A DNA stretch of 64,000 nt, taken from contig CAYWPR010000010.1 in NCBI GenBank assembly GCA_964460115.1, positions 1 to 64,000 of the forward strand. The letters are read 5' to 3'. The notes under the pieces were generated by a model. It worked only from the letters and a program-made list of their open reading frames with translations. It was not told where the DNA came from and made no database searches. Below, piece by piece: positions 42,669 to 51,396 of this stretch (positions are counted from its first letter, which is position 1; every line of letters starts with the position of its first letter). The translations under genes were made by a program, and so were the position numbers. Source of the DNA: JAEUJZ01 sp964460115 (GTDB lineage Bacteria > Myxococcota_A > Polyangia > Palsa-1104 > JAEUJZ01).

Positions 42669-42698
42669 ATTTGACAATTTATGTCCGTTTTGTCAAAT
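42669..42698. promoter_or_regulatory. Palindromic operator candidate for the TetR regulator
   Basis: Perfect 9-base inverted repeat ATTTGACAA (42669-42677) and TTGTCAAAT (42690-42698), with a 12-base spacer. It lies 10 bases upstream of the tetR ATG, in the divergent intergenic region. Each arm contains TTGACA, so binding would cover promoter elements. Size and place are typical of TetR autoregulation. Confidence 0.6.
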
Positions 42699-42833
42699 CT
42701 GACCAGGCCGGAGTCCGCTTATATCAGCTACGATGTATTCTAAGCGCTCACCCTGCATGCAGCGGATAAGCCGGGAAGCGTTCTTTCTGCTTCATGCTAA
42801 GCTATGTCGGATTACCTTCTGAAAGGAGTCTAT

Positions 42834-44213
42834 ATGCAAACTCTCTCCCGTCTCTTTGGCATTGCTTTGCTTGGCACCATGCCGCTGCTTGGCTGTAATA
42901 GCCAGACACTTAGCAGCAACGGCGATGGAGGACCTGTTCCCGAGGGCGTCACATTTGGCTTCCCCGGCTGCAGAGATCTTGCTTGTAAGATCGCTTATAA
43001 CTGTCCGACGACAATGAATAGCGGCAAAACCACCGTTACCGGCGTCGTCAACATCCCCGCCGGCAATCTGCCGCTCTATGGCGCATCGGTATACGTGCCA
43101 AACAGCGCATTATCTGATTACGTAGATGGGCCGACGTGCGATCGTTGCTCCGAGCAGTCTTCAGGAAGCCCGGTCGCCATCACGACCACCGATGCCGCTG
43201 GACACTTCATCCTTGAGGGAGTCCCCACTGGCGAGAACATTCCGCTGGTGGTTCAGCTTGGCAAGTGGCGGCGCGAGCTTACTTTGACGACCAAAGTCGA
43301 TGCATGTACAGATACCGTACTCGATGCAGAGAAGACGCGGCTGCCGCGCAATCAGGGGGAAGGACATCTTCCTAAGATTGCCATTGCCACCGGCGGACAA
43401 GACGCGCTACAGTGCATGGTCCGTCGGCTCGGCATCTCCGACTCCGAGTTCACTCCTGAAGGCGGCACAGGCCGCGTCAACCTTTTTGCGGGGCACGGAG
43501 GGACGTCTAAATATGTCGCAGGCATAAATGGCGGCGCCACGCTCACCAGCGCCCCGACCTTCTGGGGCGCGCAGGCCAACCTGAACAAGTACGACGTCCT
43601 TCTTTACTCGTGCGATGGCCAGGAGGATAGTTTTTCGAGCAACACCACCGAGAAACCCGCGGCATCTCGGGCCCTGCTCGAGAGTTATCTGAACGCCGGT
43701 GGGCGTGCATTTCTATCGCACTGGCACCACTACTGGGTCGAGTTCGGCTCGACGGCGTTTAAAGGCCTCATCAACTTTCAGCCGGCCGGCAATCCGCCAA
43801 CCGACCACCTAAACGACATTGGTACCGGCACCGCGGACATCGACATGAGCTTCGCCAAAGGTCAGGCCATGGCCAACTGGCTGCGCAATGTGCAGGGATC
43901 CAGCACACTCGGCAAGATTAACCTAACGGCGGTTCAGAACACCATCAAGTCCGCCAATGCCGGCACACAGACCTGGATACGACTGCCCGCCAATGACAAT
44001 ACGCAGTACGTAAGCTTCAACACGCCGGTCGGCGTTCCACCGGCCAACCAGTGCGGCCGCGCTGTCATTTCCGATCTGCACATCTCGGCCGGCGATAACG
44101 TCAGTGATCCCTTCCCGATGGGGTGCAAGTCGAACCCGCTGTCGCCGCAGGAAAAAGCCCTGATCTTCATGTTCTTCGACCTGGCAAGCTGCATCGAACA
44201 ACCCGCCGGCTGA
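42834..44213 (+). CDS. Lipoprotein with carboxypeptidase-regulatory-like domain
   Basis: From ATG 42834 (AAAGGAG five bases upstream) 459 residues. A signal ending MPLLGC gives a lipobox with Cys19. The next part (TTVTGVVNIPAGNLPLYGASVYVPN, TTDAAGHFILEGVPTGENIPLVVQLGKWRR) is a carboxypeptidase-regulatory beta-sandwich, and the C-terminal part (YDVLLYSCDGQEDS, ALLESYLNAGGRAFLSHWHHY) resembles a ThuA/class I glutamine amidotransferase-like fold without an obvious catalytic Cys. Many cysteines suggest disulfides outside the cytosol. It is a cell-surface protein of a type common in myxobacterial genomes; function unknown. Longer form from 42804 is unlikely. Confidence 0.82.
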   Translation: MQTLSRLFGIALLGTMPLLGCNSQTLSSNGDGGPVPEGVTFGFPGCRDLACKIAYNCPTTMNSGKTTVTGVVNIPAGNLPLYGASVYVPNSALSDYVDGPTCDRCSEQSSGSPVAITTTDAAGHFILEGVPTGENIPLVVQLGKWRRELTLTTKVDACTDTVLDAEKTRLPRNQGEGHLPKIAIATGGQDALQCMVRRLGISDSEFTPEGGTGRVNLFAGHGGTSKYVAGINGGATLTSAPTFWGAQANLNKYDVLLYSCDGQEDSFSSNTTEKPAASRALLESYLNAGGRAFLSHWHHYWVEFGSTAFKGLINFQPAGNPPTDHLNDIGTGTADIDMSFAKGQAMANWLRNVQGSSTLGKINLTAVQNTIKSANAGTQTWIRLPANDNTQYVSFNTPVGVPPANQCGRAVISDLHISAGDNVSDPFPMGCKSNPLSPQEKALIFMFFDLASCIEQPAG

Positions 44214-44230
44214 TCCAATCTTAGGAGCAA

Positions 44231-45409
44231 TCAGCAGCCAAAGCGCACCGCATAAATCGGCGGTAAGTTGTTCGCCACAGTCATAAAGCCCTCGCCGCCG
44301 TCCTCGCTTAGGTACAGATTGCCCGTCGTGCTGCCAAAGGCCAAGGTTCCTTCCTGATTGGCGAGGGCGTGGCGATAAATTACATCGTATGCGCAATCTT
44401 GGGGCAGGCCGCGGCGCAGGGTTCGCCAAGTCGCGCCGCCGTCCTCGGTGCGTGCCACGAATAGTCCGCCGTCTATAGCCATACGCTGCTGATCCGACCG
44501 ACCAGGCACGACCCAGGCAGTGCGACCGCATTTTGCGTCCACCGTCACCGGAAAACCAAAATGGACGCCCTGCGCCGGGGCGCTTACCTTACGCCAAGAT
44601 TTTGCCGCATCCGCACTATAGAAAATGCCGACGTGGTTTTGTTGCCACAGATGGTCAGGATCGCCCTGGCATTGCTCGATGTAATGCGGATCGTGGCCCC
44701 ACTCGGCCTCAGGCTCGGGCGTATGCTCCATCGTCATGCCCTTGTTGGCGCTATGCCACGTCAGTCCGCCATCGAGTGTCTCGATAACACCAGCCGTCGA
44801 TACGGCCACGAGCATTCGCTTGGGATTTCGCGGATCGATCACAATCGAGTGAATTCCGGGCGCAAAGTCGCCGCCCTCAGAAGCCGGCGTTCCAAACCAT
44901 TTCGTCTCGCCTACGCCGTCGCCTTCAAATAGGTTACCGCCACGCGACTCGTGGTTCCAAAGCGGCCGGTTCAGCTCGAATGAGGCCCCCGCGTCGTGGC
45001 TTACAAAAAGTCCGCCGGGAATGGTTCCGACATATACGCGCCCCTCGAGACCAAAACCAATGACCCATAGTTTGGCCAGCGTCGCGGGTTTTGTCGAGAT
45101 GCGCCAGCCGACTCCGAACTCGGCTGCGGCGTCTTCGTACATATCCTGGGCGATGTAGCGTGCTCGCTCGGGATATTTGATTTGTGCCGGAGCGTCGGCC
45201 CAAGTGGCGCCCGCGTCGTCCGAAATTGACAGCTTCGCGCCCCAATGTCCATGGCCAAGCAGTGCCCAAAGGCGCCCGGTATAGGGATCCTGCGCAACGA
45301 AATTTACGCCAGCACCAGCGTGAGCAGCCAGCCGCGGGCGCCAGTGGCCGCTACACTTCTCAACGATGAAAGTGCCTTTGCGCGTGCCGACGAGAATACG
45401 AGACGTCAT
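44231..45409 (-). CDS. BNR/sialidase-like beta-propeller protein
   Basis: A 392-residue cytosolic protein with repeated BNR (Asp-box) motifs: SISDDAGATW, FVSHDAGASF, ETLDGGLTWHS, YSADAAKSW, RTEDGGATWRTL, LSEDGGEGF, typical of six- to seven-bladed propellers. No signal peptide, so it is not a secreted sialidase. The start MTSRILVGTRKGTF directly follows the stop of a MoaD-like gene (no gap) and has a GGAGG box inside that gene's end. A pair of a BNR propeller and a MoaD/ThiS-like protein recurs in bacteria as far as I recall, with unknown function. Confidence 0.85.
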   Translation of the reverse strand: MTSRILVGTRKGTFIVEKCSGHWRPRLAAHAGAGVNFVAQDPYTGRLWALLGHGHWGAKLSISDDAGATWADAPAQIKYPERARYIAQDMYEDAAAEFGVGWRISTKPATLAKLWVIGFGLEGRVYVGTIPGGLFVSHDAGASFELNRPLWNHESRGGNLFEGDGVGETKWFGTPASEGGDFAPGIHSIVIDPRNPKRMLVAVSTAGVIETLDGGLTWHSANKGMTMEHTPEPEAEWGHDPHYIEQCQGDPDHLWQQNHVGIFYSADAAKSWRKVSAPAQGVHFGFPVTVDAKCGRTAWVVPGRSDQQRMAIDGGLFVARTEDGGATWRTLRRGLPQDCAYDVIYRHALANQEGTLAFGSTTGNLYLSEDGGEGFMTVANNLPPIYAVRFGC

Positions 45410-45691
45410 CTAGGAACCTCCGCTCAATGCTTGAAGAATGTGGACATTGGCGCCGGCGGCGACCGCATCGGAAAGCTTGCGGCGATCGCGGATGAGTTCT
45501 TTGTTGATGAAGATGTTGACGTGCGTCCGCAGGCAGCCGCGTTCGTCGCAGATATAAAAGCCGATGCCCGGTGCTAGTCCATCGAGAGCCCGAATCACCT
45601 CACCCACCGTCGAAGCCTCGACCTCGATGGCTTTTCCATCAAGTTGCGGAAAAAAACTGAACAAATGACGGGTCAGGTGCACGGAGACCAT
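45410..45691 (-). CDS. MoaD/ThiS-like ubiquitin-fold protein paired with BNR propeller
   Basis: From ATG 45691, 93 residues (MVSVHLTRHLFSFFPQ). STVGEVIRALDGLAPG, THVNIFINKELIRDRRKL and the end VHILQALSGGS are beta-grasp sulfur-carrier features. One Ser follows the terminal Gly-Gly, so unless trimmed it would not be adenylated. It shares the extension feature with the 29200-29484 protein but is not closely similar in sequence. The stop adjoins the BNR propeller start, so both proteins are probably made in fixed ratio. Start uncertain: a form beginning at 45727 is possible. Confidence 0.8.
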   Translation of the reverse strand: MVSVHLTRHLFSFFPQLDGKAIEVEASTVGEVIRALDGLAPGIGFYICDERGCLRTHVNIFINKELIRDRRKLSDAVAAGANVHILQALSGGS

Positions 45692-45760
45692 GTACGAATC
45701 GGTCACACATGCGTCGAAATCATGCAAGCAAAAGTGCCATTATTGAACGTCAGCCACTGC

Positions 45761-46549
45761 CTAATTCATCCAGCGCGGCTCTGCCGAGGCGCCTTTTTTG
45801 GGCGTGCTGGTTTTCCAGCCGCCGTCCATGACGGTAAATGATGCGCGTCCGGAGCGTCGCAAAGTCCGTTGTAGTTTGCGGCGCCAGGTCGTCCAAAAGC
45901 CGCCGCCGTCGCCTGATCCTAGGCGCAGCATGAAAAGCGTCATTCCCACCGCGCCAAGCTGCGCAACAAACTCTAGCCAGCGATGAAACCAAAGGCTTCC
46001 GACAAGCCCAAGTCCAACAAAAAAGTATGACAGGCCGCGCCCCGAAACCGGCTCACCAAGGCCCCACATCCGCACTGGCAAGTTCCCATAAAAATGTGCG
46101 AAGGCCAAAAGCACGGCCAAAAATACCGGCTGACCGTCGAACAAAACCACTGGTTCCATGGCCCCAATTGGCAGCCAGGCCCAAAGATAGCCAACCACGG
46201 CAGCCGACACGGCGGCAGCCAGCGACGCTTCAGCCATCCAAAGCAGGAAACGCCGCGTTCCGACACGCTGCTCGATGGCGCTTCCCAGCGAAAACAAGAG
46301 CAGTCCCAAAAACAAAAGGGAAAGGAAGCTCGTCATGATAAGGGGCGCCGTAACAATCTGATAGGCCCGAAAGCCCAGGACCTGGGCCGGACGCAAGTAT
46401 AAGTTGTTGGCAATCCACAGCTCGACGGGCGGCAATAGCGCCAATACATAGGTCGCTGCAAACAGCCCTAAAAGGGCTATCACTCCCGGCGTAAACCGCT
46501 GGCCTAGGCGTATTTCAACAAACCGCGCAGAGGATGAGGCAGACTTCAT
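45761..46549 (-). CDS. Rhomboid-like multi-pass membrane protein
   Basis: From the ATG at 46549, 262 residues with about six hydrophobic segments between 20 and 220 and a basic C-terminal tail (WRRKLQRTLRRSGR). The topology and AYQIVTAPLIMTSFLSLLFLG resemble rhomboid-fold proteins, yet neither the GxSG serine motif nor the catalytic His of rhomboid proteases is visible, so it is either a pseudoprotease or a different membrane family (DUF1751/TMEM115-like). Several upstream ATG codons up to 46627 make the start uncertain; none has a good ribosome site. Confidence 0.65.
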   Translation of the reverse strand: MKSASSSARFVEIRLGQRFTPGVIALLGLFAATYVLALLPPVELWIANNLYLRPAQVLGFRAYQIVTAPLIMTSFLSLLFLGLLLFSLGSAIEQRVGTRRFLLWMAEASLAAAVSAAVVGYLWAWLPIGAMEPVVLFDGQPVFLAVLLAFAHFYGNLPVRMWGLGEPVSGRGLSYFFVGLGLVGSLWFHRWLEFVAQLGAVGMTLFMLRLGSGDGGGFWTTWRRKLQRTLRRSGRASFTVMDGGWKTSTPKKGASAEPRWMN

Positions 46550-46670
46550 GCTAATAAGGTAACTCGTCGTGCATTTGCCCGCCATGCCGCTGCACGCATT
46601 CGCCGCCGCTTTTTGAAAGGCAAGCACGAAGCGGCATTTGCTGGTATTCTGCTACGGGGAGGAGAGTGGT

Positions 46671-47816
46671 ATGGCACTCGCTGAACTATCTCAGCTACAG
46701 GTTCTGCTTAGCAAGGCCGACGGGCCCGATGTGATCTTCCCGTGTATCCTGGCGGAAGGCGACAAGGCCGCGCAAAGCCAGGCGCTGGAACGCGAGTATC
46801 TACGCTTGACTCACATTGCCGATCCCGAACGCTTTCGGGGCGATCCGCAAGCTCAAAGCACTGCAAGATGGGTCTTGACCCGGCTTTTTGAATTTCATCA
46901 TGAAGCGGTTCTGGCCATCGGCGCCAGCGGCGATGAGGCCAGCGATGACGGGCTGACCTCCGGCCATTTTGCCGGTCTGCCGGCGGAAGCCTTATTTACC
47001 GTCACAACCGCCAAGGGAGTCTATCAGGCCGAGGCCCTTCTTGCCGAAGGAGATTTGTCAACCGTCTACCGAGGCCGCAAGCTACTAGTCACGCCAGATG
47101 AAACAGGAGCCGGCCGAGGGGTTGCAATCAAAGTTGCAGACGACAGCAGCAACAATGATCTTTTACAAAATGAAGTCCATAGTCTGCGGTTCCTAAATCG
47201 CGCAGCCACGCCGCAGCGCAAGCATCTACCGGTTCTGGTTGACGAATTTCGGACGTCCGATGGCCGCTTTGGTACGGTCTTGCGGCTTATCAAAGGACAT
47301 TCCTTTTCCGTCATTCATAAGCAGTACACGCAGGGCGTTGACGGTCAGCATGCGGCGTGGATCCTGAAACGCTTGCTCAGCGTGCTTGCCCATGCCCATA
47401 GCCAAGGGGTCATACACGGCAACATCAAACCGGAGCACATCATTGTACAGCCGCAGAATCACAATGTTGTGCTTCTGGACTGGAGCCATTCCATAAGGAC
47501 CGCACAGCCTGCCGTTTTGAGCATTCCGGGAATCCTTTCGGACTACAGCGCGCCGGAAATAAGAGAAGAGCAATCGCCTACTGCGGCTTCTGATATTTAT
47601 TCTGTAGGAAAATGCATGATCATGCTGCTTGGCGGAGACCTGCATTATGACAGCATTCCTTCCCACATTGATAAGCGGCTGACTTGTTTTCTGCAGACCT
47701 TTGTATGGCCAAATCCCCAAGAGCGCGCGCAAAATGCCGAGCAGTTGCATGAGAAACTGGTGCAGCTTCGTGAAGAAATCTATGGACCGCAGCAGTTCCT
47801 AGAATTTGGCATGTAA
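46671..47816 (+). CDS. Degenerate Ser/Thr kinase with N-terminal J-domain-like region
   Basis: From ATG 46671 (GGGGAGGAG upstream) 381 residues. Residues 35-85 (EYLRLTHIADPERFRGDPQ... ) look like a degenerate J-domain helix pair. The kinase fold begins near 115: VAIKVADD (Lys154) and the alpha-C Glu in LLQNEVHSLRFL are intact and DWSHS keeps Asp270 of DFG, but the catalytic loop reads HGNIKPEHI, so the HRD Asp is Asn251 and the loop Asn is His. APE is present (YSAPEI). Phosphotransfer should be severely reduced, suggesting a binding or allosteric role. The next gene, 36 bases further, encodes a diverged PurA homologue; co-expression is likely. Confidence 0.82.
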   Translation: MALAELSQLQVLLSKADGPDVIFPCILAEGDKAAQSQALEREYLRLTHIADPERFRGDPQAQSTARWVLTRLFEFHHEAVLAIGASGDEASDDGLTSGHFAGLPAEALFTVTTAKGVYQAEALLAEGDLSTVYRGRKLLVTPDETGAGRGVAIKVADDSSNNDLLQNEVHSLRFLNRAATPQRKHLPVLVDEFRTSDGRFGTVLRLIKGHSFSVIHKQYTQGVDGQHAAWILKRLLSVLAHAHSQGVIHGNIKPEHIIVQPQNHNVVLLDWSHSIRTAQPAVLSIPGILSDYSAPEIREEQSPTAASDIYSVGKCMIMLLGGDLHYDSIPSHIDKRLTCFLQTFVWPNPQERAQNAEQLHEKLVQLREEIYGPQQFLEFGM

Positions 47817-47852
47817 GACCGCCCATTGTGCTAATCTTCGACGGTTCCATTC

Positions 47853-49280
47853 GTGAATTCCATAGGCTTTGATTCGACAAGAATTCTAATCATTGGTCTT
47901 GGATACGGAGACGAGGGCAAGGGAACCATCATCGATGCCTTGTGTCGCCGCAAATTGCGGAAACTCAGCACAAAGGCCACCGTCATCCGCTTTAATGGCG
48001 GCCCGCAAGCCGCGCATCATGTCGTCGCAGCGGGGGTTCCGGAACGCACCCATTGTTTTGCGCAATTCGGATCCGGAATGCTTGTGCCCGATGTATGGAC
48101 GCTGCTTTCGGCATACATGCTGATCGAGCCGCTGGCTTTGCTGGCAGAGGCCGAGGCGCTCATCAATGTAGGTGTCGTAGCGCCGCTGCGGCGGCTGATT
48201 ATCGACAGACAATGCGTCGTTGTGACTCCGTTTCACAGGCTGCTCAACCGCATGCAGGAACTGGCGCGCGGGCCCAAGCGGCACGGCAGTTGTGGACTTG
48301 GCGTTGGTCAGGCCTGGCTGGACAGTCGCAGCACCGGGCGTCCGACGCTGCACATCGGTGACGCGCAGGATGACGTCGCCCTGCGCAAACAGCTTCGATT
48401 TATTCAGCTTTGCAAAATCGATTTGGCGGAACAGATTGTGGAAGCACATGCGAAAGATGAGGCGCTGCATCGGGAACTTGGGCAAATTCTTGACCAGCTT
48501 CGGCGGTCCGACTGGATAGAGCGGCTGAGCCAAGCGTACTCGCTACTGCTGCGCGAAATCGCGGAGCTGGATAATGGCACCGTTTTGCAGCAGACCCTTA
48601 CAGACAAGAAAAATCCGGTGCTATTTGAGGGGGCGCAAGGCGTTCTTCTCGATGCCGAGCGGGGATTTTTTCCCTATGTGACGCCGTCGCGCACAACCTT
48701 TGACAATGCGCTAGAGCTTCTGCACAACGCGCAGACTGCTGCAACGCCACTGCGGCTTGGTGTCTTGCGCGCTTATGGCACGCGTCACGGCCCCGGGCCC
48801 TTTGTCAGCCACGACGCTGACCTGGAACAGCGTTTGCCCGAGCTGCACAACGGCCAAAATCCCTGGCAAGGCGCCATGCGTATCGGCTGGCTTGATGCCG
48901 TCGCTGCGCGCTATGCCCTGGCGATATCTGGCGGGGTTACAGCCCTGGCTTTGACGGGACTAGACCGCTTGGCGGGCCTTTCCGTTGTGCGGGTCTGCAC
49001 GGCCTATCGCTTGCCAAACGGCACGACTCTAGAACACTTGCCAGTCTCGCCATCGCCCAGCCGCGAACAGCAAATCGAGCTGACGCAACTGCTACGTACC
49101 GCGGAACCGATCTACACCGAACTTGCGGGCTTTACGACATCCCGTGACGGGCCAGAGTTATCTGCCGGTGCGTTGAACTTTGTTCGCTTTTTGGAATCTC
49201 CCAGCGGAATCGGCATTCCCATCGCCGTGGCATCTACTGGCCCGACGGCCAAAGACAAAATTTTCCGTTGGGATTTATGA
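47853..49280 (+). CDS. Divergent adenylosuccinate synthetase (PurA-like) paralogue
   Basis: A 475-residue homologue of PurA, which joins IMP and aspartate using GTP. The fold is covered end to end: GLGYGDEGKGTIIDAL (Asp20, general base position), FNGGPQAAHHV (His55), VLFEGAQGVLLDAERGFFPYVTPS, IGWLDAVAARYAL, GVTALALTGLDRLAG and IAVASTGPTAKDKI. However key places differ: GGPQAAHH for GGHNAGHT, CGLGVG for TGRGIG, no R-rich aspartate loop before GWLD (GAMR for GRRRR-type), and TGLD for the guanine-binding TKLD. It is probably not the housekeeping PurA. GTG start, no clear ribosome site. It follows a degenerate kinase gene. Confidence 0.85.
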   Translation: MNSIGFDSTRILIIGLGYGDEGKGTIIDALCRRKLRKLSTKATVIRFNGGPQAAHHVVAAGVPERTHCFAQFGSGMLVPDVWTLLSAYMLIEPLALLAEAEALINVGVVAPLRRLIIDRQCVVVTPFHRLLNRMQELARGPKRHGSCGLGVGQAWLDSRSTGRPTLHIGDAQDDVALRKQLRFIQLCKIDLAEQIVEAHAKDEALHRELGQILDQLRRSDWIERLSQAYSLLLREIAELDNGTVLQQTLTDKKNPVLFEGAQGVLLDAERGFFPYVTPSRTTFDNALELLHNAQTAATPLRLGVLRAYGTRHGPGPFVSHDADLEQRLPELHNGQNPWQGAMRIGWLDAVAARYALAISGGVTALALTGLDRLAGLSVVRVCTAYRLPNGTTLEHLPVSPSPSREQQIELTQLLRTAEPIYTELAGFTTSRDGPELSAGALNFVRFLESPSGIGIPIAVASTGPTAKDKIFRWDL

Positions 49281-49305
49281 CCGATGGGAAGTGTTCCCCA
49301 TCGGT
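49280..49305. terminator. Strong hairpin between the PurA-like gene and the convergent outer-membrane protein gene
   Basis: ACCGATGGG (49280-49288) and CCCATCGGT (49297-49305) pair perfectly, with an eight-base loop. The stem begins at the last base of the PurA-like stop codon. No T run follows, but the position between convergent genes supports a terminator role. Confidence 0.6.
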
Positions 49306-49334
49306 CGATCGTCAGCTACGAACTTCGCTGAGTA

Positions 49335-51359
49335 TTAGAATTTCAGCAGGATCTTGGCTTGAAAAGCTTGCGCAATGGTGGAATCGACGCGGCGCGAATC
49401 CGTCCAAATCTCTGGCCGCTGCGTCAGCCCGCCCAGATCAAACAGGACGCCGTATTCCAGCATTGTGAAAAAACCTTCTTCGCGATTGTGGTACATGATG
49501 CGCAAATTTAGCTCTGCGCCCATGTTGACGGAGTGTCCGGGAAACGCGGCCGGCCGATTGGCCAGCGAATAGATAAACTCTGCCTGTCCACCAAAGCTGT
49601 CGATCAGCCAATACGCAATCGACGGCTTTAAATAGGTGGCGTTATATACCGTTCCCAGGATGCGTCGAAACAGAATCATATCGACGTGGTAATCTGGATC
49701 GAAAGTAAAGCGCGAGTTTCGTAGCGCCACTCCGCCATTGCCGTCTGAAGGGCCATTTGGCGATTCGCGCGCCAAACGCCAATTGAGCTCGCCAGTTGGA
49801 TCTCCGTTTTGCGGTCCGCTAGCGCTGCCGACTTCCAGTCCGACAATCAGACTGTCTTTAAGAAATTTGTAATTGCCGCGAATGATGCCGCCAAGCTGCT
49901 GCAAAGACAGCGAGGCTTTGCGAAACACCGCCGTACCACTGGCGCCCGTGCCGGTGTCGGCGTATACGCCAAGCTCGCCGATTTGGCCGAAAACTCCGGC
50001 TCCTTCTACTTCTAGGGTAAGTTTTCGCCATTGCAGGCGGGCCCACAGATCCGCGGTCAGACTCCAGGCATTACGCCGGCCAAGCGACTTCTGCAGATCA
50101 TTTTGCGAAACCAGCGCCGGATTGTCTGGCCCCGGCGCCATCGTCGCCGGCAAAGTGGTTTGCGGCCGTGGATTGTAGGTCAGATCCCAATCCTGCGTAC
50201 GCGCCATCAGCAGGGCGCCGTAGTTAAATACCGAAAGTCCTCGCTTCAGCCGATCCGCAATGGTCACTTCATCGTCTTTGCGGCCAATGGCCAAAGTGTA
50301 CTGGTTTACGTCATCGACATTGTCGAGGTTATAGTACGAACCAATAAGCTGTTGGTTGCGCACAATCGCCGAGGTCGGCCCGGTGGCCGCCCAGTCATAG
50401 GACAACGAGATAAAGTGATTCCAATGACGGGCAGTCAGCATGATGCGATCCACGGTGACGCCGAAGTCGCAGTCATTGCAGTTGCCGTCGTGAAATAGCA
50501 TGCCGCTGCCCCACATAAAGGGCATGCGACCAAAGTTGATTTCGACGAGCGGAATGCGCACTTCGCCCCAAGCGCGCTTGGCGCGAATCGAAGATTGCAG
50601 AGCATTCACAACGGATTCCTGGGGCACTTGTCCGCGCGTGCCTATTGTTGGATATCCATCGGCTGCGCCACCGCGGCCATTGATGTAGAAACCTTCCGGA
50701 GTCGACCCGAGAACCAAATTGTCAAAGATATCGATCTGCGCTTTGATGCGAATATGCTCGGACAGGTTAATGGTCGGGTCTAAGCGGAAGCGGACATCGG
50801 CGGTACGAATGCCGCGCTCTAGACAATCCGCATTGCCACTGCGTTTGGCGCAGCCGCTGTTTTGACTTTGGTTGTTCAGATCCGGAATTTCGGAATAAGG
50901 AATCGTAAACGGATTGGCGCGTCTGGATGGGTCATTGAAGTGACCCAGATTGAAGTTGAACCAATAAAAGCCACGGCCGCGCATATAGCCGTTAAGCTGC
51001 AAAAATTGCAGCGATTTTTCTTTTTTGTCATGCCATTCCGGAAGTGGCTCGATGGCGGCGTCTCCAGCGGTTTGGCCGGGCGCCTGCTCTGCTGGGCCTT
51101 CGGGTTTGTCGGGAGGCGGTCCACCGCCCATCCCGCCCATGCCGCCTTGGCCGCCGCCCATGCCGCCCTGCCCTCCCATGGGACGCATGCCGCCGCCCGG
51201 CCCAAACTGCGCCAGGGCATCGCTGCTCCATAACAGAAATACGCCGCACAAAAGCCAGCGGGCGGTGAAGGAGAAGGTAAAGATGCGTCCGGCGGAGAAT
51301 TCTTCTCGGCGGAAGGCATCGCTATAGGGGGAAGAAAATCGAAGTTCTTGGCGGAGCAT
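49335..51359 (-). CDS. Outer-membrane protein of myxobacterial TIGR04551-like family
   Basis: 674 residues with a signal peptide (cleavage after SSDALA near residue 50) and then a low-complexity Gly/Met segment made of GGM-type repeats (about 53-85). The remainder alternates short beta strands (for example LNGYMRGRGFYWFNFNLGHF, IRIKAQIDIFDNLVLG, WGEVRIPLVEINFGRMPFMWG, FTMLEYGVLFDLGGL) ending in AFQAKILLKF, typical of outer-membrane beta barrels. It matches what I recall of family TIGR04551 of the Myxococcales. The extended N-terminal part before the signal makes the start uncertain. Function unknown; porin-like transport is possible. Confidence 0.78.
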   Translation of the reverse strand: MLRQELRFSSPYSDAFRREEFSAGRIFTFSFTARWLLCGVFLLWSSDALAQFGPGGGMRPMGGQGGMGGGQGGMGGMGGGPPPDKPEGPAEQAPGQTAGDAAIEPLPEWHDKKEKSLQFLQLNGYMRGRGFYWFNFNLGHFNDPSRRANPFTIPYSEIPDLNNQSQNSGCAKRSGNADCLERGIRTADVRFRLDPTINLSEHIRIKAQIDIFDNLVLGSTPEGFYINGRGGAADGYPTIGTRGQVPQESVVNALQSSIRAKRAWGEVRIPLVEINFGRMPFMWGSGMLFHDGNCNDCDFGVTVDRIMLTARHWNHFISLSYDWAATGPTSAIVRNQQLIGSYYNLDNVDDVNQYTLAIGRKDDEVTIADRLKRGLSVFNYGALLMARTQDWDLTYNPRPQTTLPATMAPGPDNPALVSQNDLQKSLGRRNAWSLTADLWARLQWRKLTLEVEGAGVFGQIGELGVYADTGTGASGTAVFRKASLSLQQLGGIIRGNYKFLKDSLIVGLEVGSASGPQNGDPTGELNWRLARESPNGPSDGNGGVALRNSRFTFDPDYHVDMILFRRILGTVYNATYLKPSIAYWLIDSFGGQAEFIYSLANRPAAFPGHSVNMGAELNLRIMYHNREEGFFTMLEYGVLFDLGGLTQRPEIWTDSRRVDSTIAQAFQAKILLKF

Positions 51360-51396
51360 AAGTGCGCGCGGACTATAGGACCGCCCGCCCGCGCCG

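Noticed and set aside
47853..49280. Calling the PurA-like gene purA or purZ
   Set aside because: Fold is shared, but the substrate-binding loops differ from both canonical PurA and what I recall of PurZ, and no experiment is available.
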